DNA from: Roseiarcus sp963836695
GTDB taxonomy: Bacteria; Pseudomonadota; Alphaproteobacteria; Rhizobiales; Beijerinckiaceae
DNA length: 64,000 nucleotides
Reading direction: 5' to 3'
Assembly (NCBI GenBank): GCA_963836695.1
Contig: CAWIKX010000018.1
Location: 1 to 64,000 of the forward strand
The position numbers and the translations under genes are program-made. The notes beneath the pieces were generated by a model. The model was not told where the DNA came from. It was given only the letters and a program-made list of their open reading frames with translations, and searched no databases. This document shows positions 19,161 through 27,844 of the stretch, piece by piece. Every line of letters starts with the position of its first letter. Position 1 is the stretch's first letter.

Positions 19161-19268
19161 TGACCGACGTAGCCCGCTACTGCAGGAAGCAAGCATGGTC
19201 TCTGCGGCATTTCCGTATCAACAGAAGCGACGGCGAGTCCTCGGCCGCGAGATGTCGGGAGCAACAGG

Positions 19269-19963
19269 ATGACGGCAAACAACGCGACAGTGGTGCTCGT
19301 CCATGGCGCGTGGGCCGACGGATCGAGCTGGGCCAAGGTCATCACGGCCCTCGCGGCGAGCGGGGTCAGTGCGATCGCTGCGCCCCTCCCGCTGACGTCG
19401 TTCCAAGACGACGTCGCCGCGCTCGACCGGACACTCGAGCGGGTGGACGGGCCGGTCGTGCTCGCCGGCCACGCTTATGCAGGCGGGGTCATCGGGGCGA
19501 CCCGCAGCGATAAGGTGAAGGCGCTTGTCTATGTGGCTGCGCTCGCCCGGACGAAGGCGAGACGGTCATGGATGTGTTCGGCCGTGGCGCGCCGCATCCG
19601 CAGGCGCCCAAACTCGCGCCTGACGCGCACGGATTGATGTATCTGCCCGAAGCCGCCTTCGCCGCCGCCTTCGCCCAGAATGCTTCCAAGGAAGAGCTGG
19701 CCGTGCTGGCGGCGGTCCAGCGACCGATCTCGCCCGCCTGCATCAGTGTCAAGGTGGAGCGGCCGCTGTGGAAAGAGCGGCCGACCTGGTTCCTTATCGC
19801 CGAGCAAGACCGCATGATTGTCGAAGACAATCACCGCTTCATGGCCGAGCGGATGAAGGCTCGAATTCGATCACATCCCGTCGACCACACGCCGCTCGTG
19901 ACCGCGCCCTCGACCGTCGTCGACATCATCCGCGAGGCGATTGGCGAAGTCGTCAACGGCTGA
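19269..19963 (+). pseudogene. alpha/beta hydrolase (RsbQ/esterase-like), frameshifted, Ala at nucleophile
   Basis: The fold starts VVLVHGAWADGSSW (oxyanion region). The nucleophile elbow reads AGHAYAGG, with Ala where hydrolases have Ser. After a one-base shift near 19550 the rest continues in another frame: ETVMDVFGRGAPHPQAPKL, KERPTWFLIAEQDRMI and the catalytic His region VDHTPLVTAP, ending at 19963. The Ala appears within otherwise well-kept sequence, so I think it is a family trait rather than damage. It begins a run with the dehalogenase-like and SDR genes. Confidence 0.7.
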
Positions 19964-19997
19964 TGCCCCCCAATTCTTGAGCGAAAGGACAAGCGTC

Positions 19998-20844
19998 ATG
20001 ACCGCCATCCACTATCGCACCGCCAAGGTCGACGGCCGCAACGTGTACTACCGCGAGGCGGGCGCCGAAGGCGCTCCGAAACTGCTGTTGCTGCACGGCT
20101 TCCCGACCTCGAGCCACATGTTCCGCGATCTCATCCCGCTGCTCGCTGATCGAATTCACATCGTTGCTCCCGATCTGCCGGGATTTGGCAATTCGGACAT
20201 GCCTGATCGCGGCAACACCTTCGACCGGATCGCGGAGACCATCGACCGCTTCACCGAGACGGTCGGCTTCGACCGCTACGCCATCTATGTGTTCGACTAT
20301 GGCGCGCCGACCGGGTTCCGCCTCGCGGTCAAGCATCCCGAGCGGATCACCGCGATCATCTCGCAGAACGGCAACGCTTACGAGGAAGGGCTTAAGCGAC
20401 GGATGGAATCCGATCCGGGCCTACTGGAAGGATCCGTCCGCCGCCAATCGCGAGGCGCTTCGCGCGTTCCTGAAGCCAGAGACGACGATCTGGCAATATA
20501 CGCATGGCGTGCCCGACCCGACGACGGTCTCGCCGGACGGGCATACGCTGGACAATTTCTATCTGGCCCGGCCCGGCGTGACCGACGTGCAGCTCGACCT
20601 GATGGGCGACTACAAGAGCAACGTCGCGCTCTATCCGACATTCCAGCAATATTTCCGCACCCACAAACCGCCGCTGCTGGCGGCCTGGGGCAAGAACGAT
20701 CCGTTTTTCCTGCCGCCCGGCGCCGAAGCGTTCAAACGCGACATCCCGAACGCGACCGTGCGCTTCTTCGACACCGGGCATTTCGCGCTGGAGACCCATG
20801 CCGCGGAGATCGCCGCCGCGATCCGCGACTTCCTTCCTCGCTGA
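19998..20844 (+). pseudogene. haloalkane dehalogenase/epoxide hydrolase-like alpha/beta hydrolase, frameshifted
   Basis: The oxyanion motif is LLLHGFPTSSHMFRDLIP and the nucleophile elbow VFDYGAPTGFRLA carries Asp, as in haloalkane dehalogenases and epoxide hydrolases. The cap region (WKDPSAANREALRAFLKPET) and catalytic His region (FFDTGHFALETHA) follow. An extra A near 20394 shifts the frame between NAYEEGL and DGWNPIRAYW. The ATG at 19998 has AAAGGA 8-9 bases upstream and is favoured over an in-frame ATG at 19941. Substrate unknown. Confidence 0.72.
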
Positions 20845-20868
20845 AAACGCGTTGAGGGAGATACAGGA

Positions 20869-21741
20869 ATGGAAAAGTCAGTCGCAATCGTCACGGGCGC
20901 GAGCCAAGGGATCGGCAGGGCGACGGCCATTCGCCTGGCGCGCGACTTCTCCGCGCTCGTTCTTGTCGCGCGGGACCGTGCGAAACTGGAGAGCGCGGCG
21001 GAAGCCGTGAAGACTGCCGGCGCAGAAGCGCTCGTGCATCGATCTCGACTCTCTCAACCAACGGCCGCTCAAGCCGTGGTCGATCAGGCGTTGGCCGCGT
21101 TCGGTCGAATCGACGCGCTTCTCAATATCGCAGGCGCGGTTCCGCAGATCGATCTCTTCGACATGACCGACGCACAGTGGGAGAGCGGTCTGGCGCTCAA
21201 GCTGCACGGCGCGCGGCGACTGACAATCGCCGCGTGGCCCGCGTTGAAGGCGGCGAAGGGCGCGGTTGTGCTGATGTCCGGCAACTCAGCCCTGTTCCCG
21301 AAAGCGCCCTACGCCGCGGTCGGCACAATCAACGCCGCCATTGTCGCGCTGGCGAAGGCGTTCTCGGACCGCGGCGTCGCAGACGGCGTGCAGGTCAATA
21401 GCGTGCTGCCGGGGCCGGTGATGACCGGGCGTCGGCGATCATATCTCGAGCATTGGGCGCCGCTGCACAACATGACAGTTGAAGATGCGACAGCGAACTT
21501 CCCCAAGGAAGCCGGCATCGCCCGTTACGGCGAGCCCGAGGAGATCGCGGAGTTGATGGCTTTCCTGGTGTCGCCGGGCGCTCGCTGGATGACGGGCTCG
21601 ACGCTTGCGCATGGACGGCGGCGAAGTGAAGTCGATCTGAGGAGGTCGGTGACGGGTCTGACTGTAGATTGCGGCTCGACGCGCACGCGAGCAAATCGCG
21701 GCGAGGCTCACAAGCCTTCTCAGCCAAAGGCCGCCGTTTAA
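20869..21741 (+). CDS. SDR-family oxidoreductase with altered active site, shifted C-terminus
   Basis: The Rossmann motif VTGASQGIGRATA and NIAGAVPQIDLF are clear. Strand 5 has MSGNSALFPKAPYAAVGTIN: the Tyr is present, but the usual Lys four residues later is Gly. The body ends GEPEEIAELMAFLVSPGA, then WMTGSTLA. A single-base shift near 21605 replaces the natural tail (MDGGEVKSI, stop 21638-21640) with a long extension to 21741. It follows the dehalogenase-like gene by 24 bp. Probably an NAD(P)H enzyme, but catalysis is uncertain given the missing Lys. Confidence 0.7.
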   Translation: MEKSVAIVTGASQGIGRATAIRLARDFSALVLVARDRAKLESAAEAVKTAGAEALVHRSRLSQPTAAQAVVDQALAAFGRIDALLNIAGAVPQIDLFDMTDAQWESGLALKLHGARRLTIAAWPALKAAKGAVVLMSGNSALFPKAPYAAVGTINAAIVALAKAFSDRGVADGVQVNSVLPGPVMTGRRRSYLEHWAPLHNMTVEDATANFPKEAGIARYGEPEEIAELMAFLVSPGARWMTGSTLAHGRRRSEVDLRRSVTGLTVDCGSTRTRANRGEAHKPSQPKAAV

Positions 21742-22131
21742 AAATGGGTTGAATGTACTAATGCCGAAAGCTCGGAAATCGCGGACATTGCGGGTACGAC
21801 GGTCAAACCGTGAACCGCCGCGGTGGCCGCGATCATGGCATCTTCATAAGCCGGTCCGACTTGCTGCACGAGACGCGCCCACGAGCGGAACGTCCGTGCA
21901 TCCAGCTGAGGATCTTGTCGGTCTCAACAACCCGTTCAAGCCAAGCCTCAATCTCCGCGGCCTTATCCTGCTCCCGTGCCCGCGCGACCTCACACCAGCT
22001 TGGATTTCGCCGATCGTCACGGCGGCCAAATGTAAGTCCTCGTCGCTGACGCTTTTCTGCCAAGCCAAAACAGGACCATGCGGGCGGATCCGGCTCAGCT
22101 CCGACACAACATTTGTGTCGAGAAGATACAT
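21738..22131 (-). pseudogene. VapC-family PIN toxin, several frameshifts
   Basis: MYLLDTNVVSELSRI gives the first PIN-domain Asp, and LAAVTIGEIQAGV the conserved Glu. Later parts appear in two other frames: EIEAWLERVV, then DAMIAATAAVHGLTVV and RNVRDFRAFG. At least three indels are needed to rebuild the protein, so it is inactive as read. Its ATG overlaps the antitoxin stop (TGATG). The lower boundary is approximate. Confidence 0.65.
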
Positions 22132-22389
22132 CACGCCGGGCAAGTTGGCGGCGCGCGAAGACGATGACGGCCTCGCTCCGGACATTCAGTTCGCCGCGCG
22201 CGCCGTCAACCAGCAACAAGTCCTTGAGCATCGGTTTGCCGCTCGTTTCAGCATTTGCCCGTCCTTCAACGGCACGAGTACGGCAGTGGCGGCCCCGCGC
22301 CTGGTTATCAGCTGCGGCCCTTGCTCAAGACAAATATCTAACATCTCGCTGAAACGCGCCTTTGCGTCCTGGACCGGCCAGCTCTTCAT
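22131..22389 (-). pseudogene. Phd/YefM-type antitoxin, two frameshifts
   Basis: KSWPVQDAKARFSEMLDICL, then GPQLITRRGAATAVLVPL, is the DNA-binding Phd/YefM fold. KPMLKDLLLVDGARGEL continues in a second frame. A basic tail ends with a TGA overlapping the VapC ATG in a third frame. The pair lies directly beside corC, at the right edge of the island. It is a decayed type II toxin-antitoxin operon. Confidence 0.65.
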
Positions 22390-22431
22390 CAAAATCCCCT
22401 TGGGACAAAACTAGTCATCTAACTAGTCAAA

Positions 22432-23493
22432 TCAAGCCGCCACTCGTCGGAGTCGACCTGACGGCACGACAATCCTACTCGGGCTCGCCCGGTTTTGTCC
22501 CGGGGGCAGGGGGCTGGGCGTGCTTGGCTTGGCGCCCTGTGCGGCAATCGGGCGGATCTTCACCCGCTTGACGCGGCGCGGGTCGGCGTCGAGCACCTCA
22601 TATTCGAAGTCCCCCGGCCCGCGGAGAATTTCTCCGCGAGTGGGAACGCGGCCCGCCGCCGCGGTGATGAGCCCGCCGATCGTATCGACCTCATCGGCCT
22701 CCGGAAGCGAAGCGAAATCGAAGCCTGTCGCCTCCGAGACGGCGTCGAGCGAGGCGCGGGCTTCGGCGATCCAGCCTCCGTCGGCTGACCCGTGCAGCTC
22801 CGGCGTCTCGTCTTCGTCATGCTCGTCTTCGATGTCGCCGACGATCGACTCCATAACGTCCTCGATCGACACCAACCCATCGGTCCCGCCATATTCGTCG
22901 ATGACGAGCGCCATATGCGTGCGCGACGCCTGCATCTTGAGTAGGAGATCGAGGGCCGGCATCGACGGGGGCGCGTAAAGAACAGGCCTCAAGATCTTTG
23001 CTGCCGAAAGCGGCATGTCGAGCCCTGGCTGGCCCTCGCCGTCGGAAGGCGCCTCATGCCGCGCTTTCATGAGCCCGAACCGGGGATCGGAGGCGAGGAA
23101 GACGACGAAGTCGCGGATGTGGATCATGCCGCGCGGGTCGTCGAGCGTTTCGTCATAGACGGGTAGCCGCGAATGGCCGGCGGTGCGGAAGCAATCGAGC
23201 ACTTCGCTCAACGGCGTATCAAGCGCAAGCGAGATGATGTCGGCGCGCGGCACCATCACGTCCTCGACCCGCACGTCATGCAGCGCCAGCACGTTCTTGA
23301 GGATGGCGCGCTCTTGGGGCGTGAACTCCTCGCTCGCGCTCTCCTCGATCGCGTCCTCGATGTCGTCACGCGCCGACGCGGGCGCCAAGCCAAACAACGC
23401 CCGCACCCGCTCGAACAGCCCCGAAGACTGCTCTCGCGAAACGCTTACAGATGGCGTTTCCGACGCCGGCCCGACCTCGTTCGTCACCGTCAT
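22432..23493 (-). CDS. corC: CorC/HlyC-family CBS-domain protein
   Basis: This 353-residue cytosolic protein has two CBS domains (VRVEDVMVPRADIISLALDT, and MALVIDEYGGTDGLVSIEDV) followed by a CorC_HlyC domain (GRVPTRGEILRGPGDFEYEV). It lacks the membrane DUF21 domain of longer relatives. The family is linked to magnesium/cobalt efflux and membrane stress. Its ATG overlaps the ybeY stop by 4 bases, so it is the distal gene of the phoH-ybeY-corC operon. In relatives lnt comes next. Confidence 0.9.
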   Translation of the reverse strand: MTVTNEVGPASETPSVSVSREQSSGLFERVRALFGLAPASARDDIEDAIEESASEEFTPQERAILKNVLALHDVRVEDVMVPRADIISLALDTPLSEVLDCFRTAGHSRLPVYDETLDDPRGMIHIRDFVVFLASDPRFGLMKARHEAPSDGEGQPGLDMPLSAAKILRPVLYAPPSMPALDLLLKMQASRTHMALVIDEYGGTDGLVSIEDVMESIVGDIEDEHDEDETPELHGSADGGWIAEARASLDAVSEATGFDFASLPEADEVDTIGGLITAAAGRVPTRGEILRGPGDFEYEVLDADPRRVKRVKIRPIAAQGAKPSTPSPLPPGQNRASPSRIVVPSGRLRRVAA

Positions 23494-23972
23494 CCGCCAA
23501 TAACTTCGCGCGCGTGAGGGTCGGCTGCGCCGAGCCGCGCCAGAATCCTTGTCTCGAGCGCCTCCATGCGCTCAGCCTCCGCGTCCCTCTCGTGATCGTA
23601 CCCGATCAGGTGCAGAAATCCATGGGCGATGAGATGCCGATAGTGGTCCGCGAGCGGGACGCAGAGGTTGTCGGCCTCGCGCGCAAGGGTCTCATAGGCG
23701 AGCGCAATGTCGCCGAGCATCGTTGCATCGCCGAGAGCGCCGACCGAAGCCGAGGGAAAAGACAGCACGTTCGTCGCCTTATCGATCCCACGCCAGCGCG
23801 CATTGAGCGCGCGTAAAGTCGCGTCGTCGGCAAGGCAGAGACTCACCATCCCTTCGGGCCCAGCCCCGCTCTCCGCGGCGGCGGCGGCGATTGTCTCGCG
23901 CGCGATCGCGCGCGCCCGAGGCAAGCCGCGCCACAGCGACGAGGGAACGCTGATGTCGAGAGAAACCTTCAT
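23490..23972 (-). CDS. ybeY: endoribonuclease YbeY
   Basis: YbeY matures 16S rRNA and takes part in ribosome quality control. The 160 residues end in the zinc-binding signature HGFLHLIGYDHERDAEAERM, with three His ligands. TNVLSFPSASV is also a family motif. It overlaps both neighbours by 4 bases, showing tight translational coupling with phoH and corC. Confidence 0.95.
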   Translation of the reverse strand: MKVSLDISVPSSLWRGLPRARAIARETIAAAAAESGAGPEGMVSLCLADDATLRALNARWRGIDKATNVLSFPSASVGALGDATMLGDIALAYETLAREADNLCVPLADHYRHLIAHGFLHLIGYDHERDAEAERMEALETRILARLGAADPHAREVIGG

Positions 23973-25078
23973 CTGGCCGCGTTTGGCTGTCCCTCTCCGC
24001 CCGCGCGTCCATAAGCCTCGACGATCTGGCGCACAAGATCGTGGCGGACCACGTCGACATGGGTGAAACGGACGTGACCGATGCGCGGAAGCGACTTGAG
24101 AAGGCCGACCGCATCGCCAAGCCCGGATTTTTGTCCGGGCGCGAGGTCGATCTGGCTCGGGTCGCCATTGACCATCATGCGCGAACCCTCGCCAAGGCGG
24201 GTCAGGAACATCTTCATCTGCATGGCGGTCGCGTTCTGCGCTTCGTCCAACAGGACCGCCGCCTTGGACAGAGTCCGCCCGCGCATGAACGCGAGCGGCG
24301 CGATCTCGATCATGCCGGTCTGCATGCCCCGTTCGACCATACGCCCGTCCATGAAGTCGTAAAGCGCATCATAGATGGGACGCAGATAGGGATCGACCTT
24401 GTCGCGCATATCGCCCGGCAGAAAGCCGAGGCGTTCGCCGGCCTCGACTGCGGGACGCGACAGCACCAGCCGTTCAACGAGACCTTGTTCAAGAAGCGAC
24501 ACGGCATGACCGACCGCGAGCCACGTCTTGCCGGTGCCGGCGGGACCTTCGGCGAACACCAGCTCATACTTGCGCAGCGCCGCCATATACAGGTCCTGCG
24601 CCGCGCTGCGAGCCCGCACGACACCGCGTTTGCGGGTCTTGATGACGCCGAAGCTGTCCTTGGACCCCTCCTCGCCAGGAAACAGAAGGCCCTGATAGGC
24701 GCTTTCGGCGATGACCCCCTCAACGTCGGCTTCGCTCGCGGGCTGGCCCTGCTTGACGCGCTCGTACAGCATCTCGAGCACACGGCGCGCCTGCTCGCTC
24801 GCCTCGCGCGGGCCCTTGATGACGACCTGGTTTCCGTTGGCGTAAGCCGAGACGCCGAGAGAGCGCTCGATGCGCGCGATGTTCTGATCGTAATGGCCAA
24901 AGACAACGGAGGCGGCGGCGTTGTCAGGGAATGCGATGGCGATTTCCGCAGGTTTGGATTCGCGAAGCGTCGGATTGACAACCGGGGGAGCGGCGGCGAT
25001 GCGCGACGGCGAAGTGTCCTGTGGCTTCAAATTGCCTCTCTCCGTTGGTTCCTGTCCGGGCTCAAAATCATCCCTCAC
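23969..25078 (-). CDS. phoH: PhoH-family ATPase
   Basis: A PhoH/PhoL-type ATPase of 369 residues. An N-terminal KH-like part (YANGNQVVIKGPREASEQAR) precedes the ATPase with Walker A EGPAGTGKTWLAVGHA, then VLSRPAVEAGERLGFLPGDM. The Walker B/sensor region reads KAAVLLDEAQNATAMQMKMF. The family partners YbeY in RNA metabolism, consistent with the direct operon link. Confidence 0.93.
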   Translation of the reverse strand: MRDDFEPGQEPTERGNLKPQDTSPSRIAAAPPVVNPTLRESKPAEIAIAFPDNAAASVVFGHYDQNIARIERSLGVSAYANGNQVVIKGPREASEQARRVLEMLYERVKQGQPASEADVEGVIAESAYQGLLFPGEEGSKDSFGVIKTRKRGVVRARSAAQDLYMAALRKYELVFAEGPAGTGKTWLAVGHAVSLLEQGLVERLVLSRPAVEAGERLGFLPGDMRDKVDPYLRPIYDALYDFMDGRMVERGMQTGMIEIAPLAFMRGRTLSKAAVLLDEAQNATAMQMKMFLTRLGEGSRMMVNGDPSQIDLAPGQKSGLGDAVGLLKSLPRIGHVRFTHVDVVRHDLVRQIVEAYGRAGGEGQPNAAR

Positions 25079-25095
25079 ACTACTAAAGTCCCAAT

Positions 25096-26505
25096 TTACG
25101 ACGCTGGCGAGACAACGCGCCCGCGCAACGAATGTGGCTCGACGGCGATAATCTCGACCTCGGCGAGCGCCCCGATCAGCAACTCCGGCCCTTCGGCGAA
25201 CACCGATTGCATATGGGGCGACCGTCCGATGACCTGACCCTCGCGCCGGCCGCGCTTCTCGAACAGAACCTCGAGGCGGCGCCCGACGCTCTCGCGGTTG
25301 AACGCCTGTCTCTGATCCTCGATGAGTTCCTGAAGCCTGGCGAGTCGTCGCGCCTTGGTCGCCTCGTCAATCTGGTCCGACATCTCGGCAGCGGGAGTAC
25401 CGGGGCGCGGCGAATATTTAAATGCGTAGGCCGAGGCGAACCCCACCGTCCGAACGAGAGCGAGTGTCCGATCGAAGTCGGCGTCGGTTTCGCCGGGGTA
25501 GCCGACGATGAAGTCGGAAGAGAAGGCGATGTCCGGGCGTGCGGAGCGCACGCGCGTCACCACTTCAAGATAGTCGGCGGCGCGGTGGCGGCGGTTCATC
25601 GATTTCAGGATAGTGTCCGAGCCGGATTGAACGGGCAGATGGAGATACGGCGCCAGCGCCGGAGTGTCGCGGTGGGCCTGGATGAGATCTTCGCTCATGT
25701 CGCCGGGATGCGAGGTCGTATACCGCACGCGGCATATACCAGGCACGGCGGCGGCGGCCCGGATTAACCCGGCGAGTCCAGTCTGGTGACCCTTGTCGTC
25801 GACCCCATGATAGGCGTTGACGTTCTGGCCGAGCAGCGTGACTTCGCGGACGCCAGCGCTTGCGAGACGCGCAATCTCCCCGAGGATCGCGGCCACGGGC
25901 CGTGAGGCCTCGGCGCCCCGCGTGTAGGGCACGACGCAAAACGAGCAGAACTTGTCGCAGCCCTCCTGCACGGTGACGAAGGCGGAGACGCCTCGCTTGC
26001 GAATAGCGTCCGGCGGCGTGGCCGGCAGCCGTGAGAATTTGTCCTCCGCCGGAAATTCAGTGTCCACCAGGCCCGGTCGGACGCGCGCCTCGCGCAGGAG
26101 CTCAGGCAGGCGATGATAGCTCTGCGGCCCGACGACAACATCAACAGCGGGCTGGCGGCGAAGGATCTCCCCTCCCTCAGCTTGGGCGACGCAGCCTGCG
26201 ACAACTAACGTCGTCCGTCTGCCCTCGCGCTGGCGCTCTTCCTTCAGCTCGCGCAGCTTGCCGAGTTCGGAATAAAGCTTCTGTGAGGCGCGCTCGCGGA
26301 TGTGGCAGGTGTTGAGAACGATCAGGTCGGCGTCTTCGACGCCTACGGCCTCGCCGTATCCCGCCTCAGCGGTGAGATCCCCCATCCGCTCGGCGTCATA
26401 GACATTCATCTGGCATCCGAATGACTTGATAAACGCCCGTGGGTGCGATTCCCGCGTGGGACTTACGATCCCATCCGCGTCTTCAAGCAGAATCGATTCG
26501 GACAA
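25096..26505 (-). CDS. miaB: tRNA-2-methylthio-N6-dimethylallyladenosine synthase MiaB
   Basis: This radical-SAM methylthiotransferase modifies A37 of tRNAs. The N-terminal UPF0004 domain has the first cluster ligands (SFGCQMNVYDAERMGDL, LNTCHIRERASQKLYSELG, VAGCVAQAEG). The radical-SAM cluster is in QEGCDKFCSFCVVPYTRGAE. The C-terminal TRAM domain (VGRRLEVLFEKRGRREGQVI) closes the 469-residue protein. It lies 17 bp upstream of phoH and heads the miaB-phoH-ybeY-corC operon. Confidence 0.96.
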   Translation of the reverse strand: MSESILLEDADGIVSPTRESHPRAFIKSFGCQMNVYDAERMGDLTAEAGYGEAVGVEDADLIVLNTCHIRERASQKLYSELGKLRELKEERQREGRRTTLVVAGCVAQAEGGEILRRQPAVDVVVGPQSYHRLPELLREARVRPGLVDTEFPAEDKFSRLPATPPDAIRKRGVSAFVTVQEGCDKFCSFCVVPYTRGAEASRPVAAILGEIARLASAGVREVTLLGQNVNAYHGVDDKGHQTGLAGLIRAAAAVPGICRVRYTTSHPGDMSEDLIQAHRDTPALAPYLHLPVQSGSDTILKSMNRRHRAADYLEVVTRVRSARPDIAFSSDFIVGYPGETDADFDRTLALVRTVGFASAYAFKYSPRPGTPAAEMSDQIDEATKARRLARLQELIEDQRQAFNRESVGRRLEVLFEKRGRREGQVIGRSPHMQSVFAEGPELLIGALAEVEIIAVEPHSLRGRVVSPAS

Positions 26506-26633
26506 CTAGGGGTCTCCAAGGGGTCGGCGTCCAATGTAGGCGCTTTCCGCTCCCGGGGGAATAGCCAGCGAGTTCGCCCGTTTCCGAGCGGAAGTCAATA
26601 TACATTGACACGATGCATTTTAGGCACCTGCGC

Positions 26634-27116
26634 TCATCCAAGCGGCTTGCGCATCACGATAGCGGCGGCGCGCGTCCCGTCGGCGCGGCGATAGTAGCCG
26701 GCCCGCTCTCCGACTTTGACGAACCCGAAGCGCTCATACAAAGCCAAAGCTGCCGCGTTGTCCTTGGCCACTTCGAGAAACATCGCCTTTGCCCCGGCGT
26801 TTGCCGCCTGACGCAGGTTCTCGCTGAGAAGCGCCCGCCCGACGCCCCTGCCCTGGTATGCGGCGTCTACGGCAATGGTCAGAATTTCCGCCTCGTCCGC
26901 CGCCAGGCGCGACAGGACGAAGCCGCGCAAGCGGCCGCTGACCGGATCGAGCGCCGCCGCGCCGACGGTCGAGGAACTGGCGATGAGCCCTGCCATCTCC
27001 TCGGGCGACCAGGGATGGGCGAAGCCCTCGGCATGCAGGCGCGCGCAGGCTTGCGCCCGGTCCGGCCGGAGAAGACGGATAAGGGGCGGGGAAGATCGGC
27101 TGAGGCCGAAGATCAT
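26634..27116 (-). CDS. rimI: ribosomal protein S18-alanine N-acetyltransferase RimI
   Basis: The 160-residue GNAT protein has the acetyl-CoA loop IAVDAAYQGRGVGRALLSEN and the family motif EVAKDNAAALALYERFGF, then VKVGERAGYYRR. RimI acetylates the N-terminus of S18. It follows tsaB by 17 bp, the usual pairing, which supports RimI over a generic GNAT. Downstream, 26506-26633 shows no gene; the fur gene often found here in relatives is absent. Confidence 0.9.
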   Translation of the reverse strand: MIFGLSRSSPPLIRLLRPDRAQACARLHAEGFAHPWSPEEMAGLIASSSTVGAAALDPVSGRLRGFVLSRLAADEAEILTIAVDAAYQGRGVGRALLSENLRQAANAGAKAMFLEVAKDNAAALALYERFGFVKVGERAGYYRRADGTRAAAIVMRKPLG

Positions 27117-27133
27117 GTGCTCGATCGGGGCGC

Positions 27134-27823
27134 TCAGGCCGGCGCCCTGGCGATGGGCTCGGCCGCATTTGGCCGCGCGTCCGGGGGTTTCACGTAAAGG
27201 GGGCGCGGGGGGCTGTTCGATGGATCGACGGCGAGGCCCATCCGAGCGAGGGCCACAATGTCAGGCGCGGCTCTCGCCGCATCGAGGTCGTAAGGCAGTC
27301 CGGCGCGCTGGGCTTCACTGGCGACAAGCGCCGCGGCGTCGCCGGCGAACCAGGCGGGACCAGCGCCGATCGCCCGCACACATTCCCGAAGCGTATCGCA
27401 TCGAGGCGGCCCCAGCGGGCGGCCGGACGCCTCGAACAACTGAAAATAGACCGAGCCGTGACGGGCATCGATGGCCGCGGCGATGACTCCGCTTCTCGGC
27501 TCGCTGAGGAGCGGAGCGGCGAATGCGGCCAGAGTCGAAACGCCGACGACCGGAATTGCGAGCGCCATCCCCATGGCCCGCGCCATGGCGAGGCCGACGC
27601 GGATGCCGGTGAAGGAGCCTGGCCCGGTTGCGACCGCAATGCGCGCGAGCGAGGAAAAGCCACCGTCGACGCCGCGCATGGCCTCCTCCACCATCGGGGC
27701 CAAAGCATCGGCGTGGCCGCGCTCCATCGGCCGGCTGATCACCGCGAGCGGCTCGGCCCGACCGCCTTCGACGACCGCGACCGACGCTGCTCCACAGGAC
27801 GTGTCGATCGCCAGAATACGCAT
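27134..27823 (-). CDS. tsaB: tRNA threonylcarbamoyladenosine biosynthesis protein TsaB
   Basis: TsaB partners TsaD and TsaE in making t6A37 on tRNA. The 229 residues start with the ASKHA-fold motif ILAIDTSCGAASVAVV and contain IAVATGPGSFTGIRVGLAMA, a TsaB signature. The gene lies between argB (21 bp upstream) and rimI on the same strand, suggesting an argB-tsaB-rimI unit. Confidence 0.94.
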   Translation of the reverse strand: MRILAIDTSCGAASVAVVEGGRAEPLAVISRPMERGHADALAPMVEEAMRGVDGGFSSLARIAVATGPGSFTGIRVGLAMARAMGMALAIPVVGVSTLAAFAAPLLSEPRSGVIAAAIDARHGSVYFQLFEASGRPLGPPRCDTLRECVRAIGAGPAWFAGDAAALVASEAQRAGLPYDLDAARAAPDIVALARMGLAVDPSNSPPRPLYVKPPDARPNAAEPIARAPA

Positions 27824-27844
27824 GTCCGTCGCCTTGCAGGCTCC

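Noticed and set aside
24041..25237. 398-codon plus-strand ORF opposite phoH
   Set aside because: No recognisable protein features and fully antisense to PhoH.
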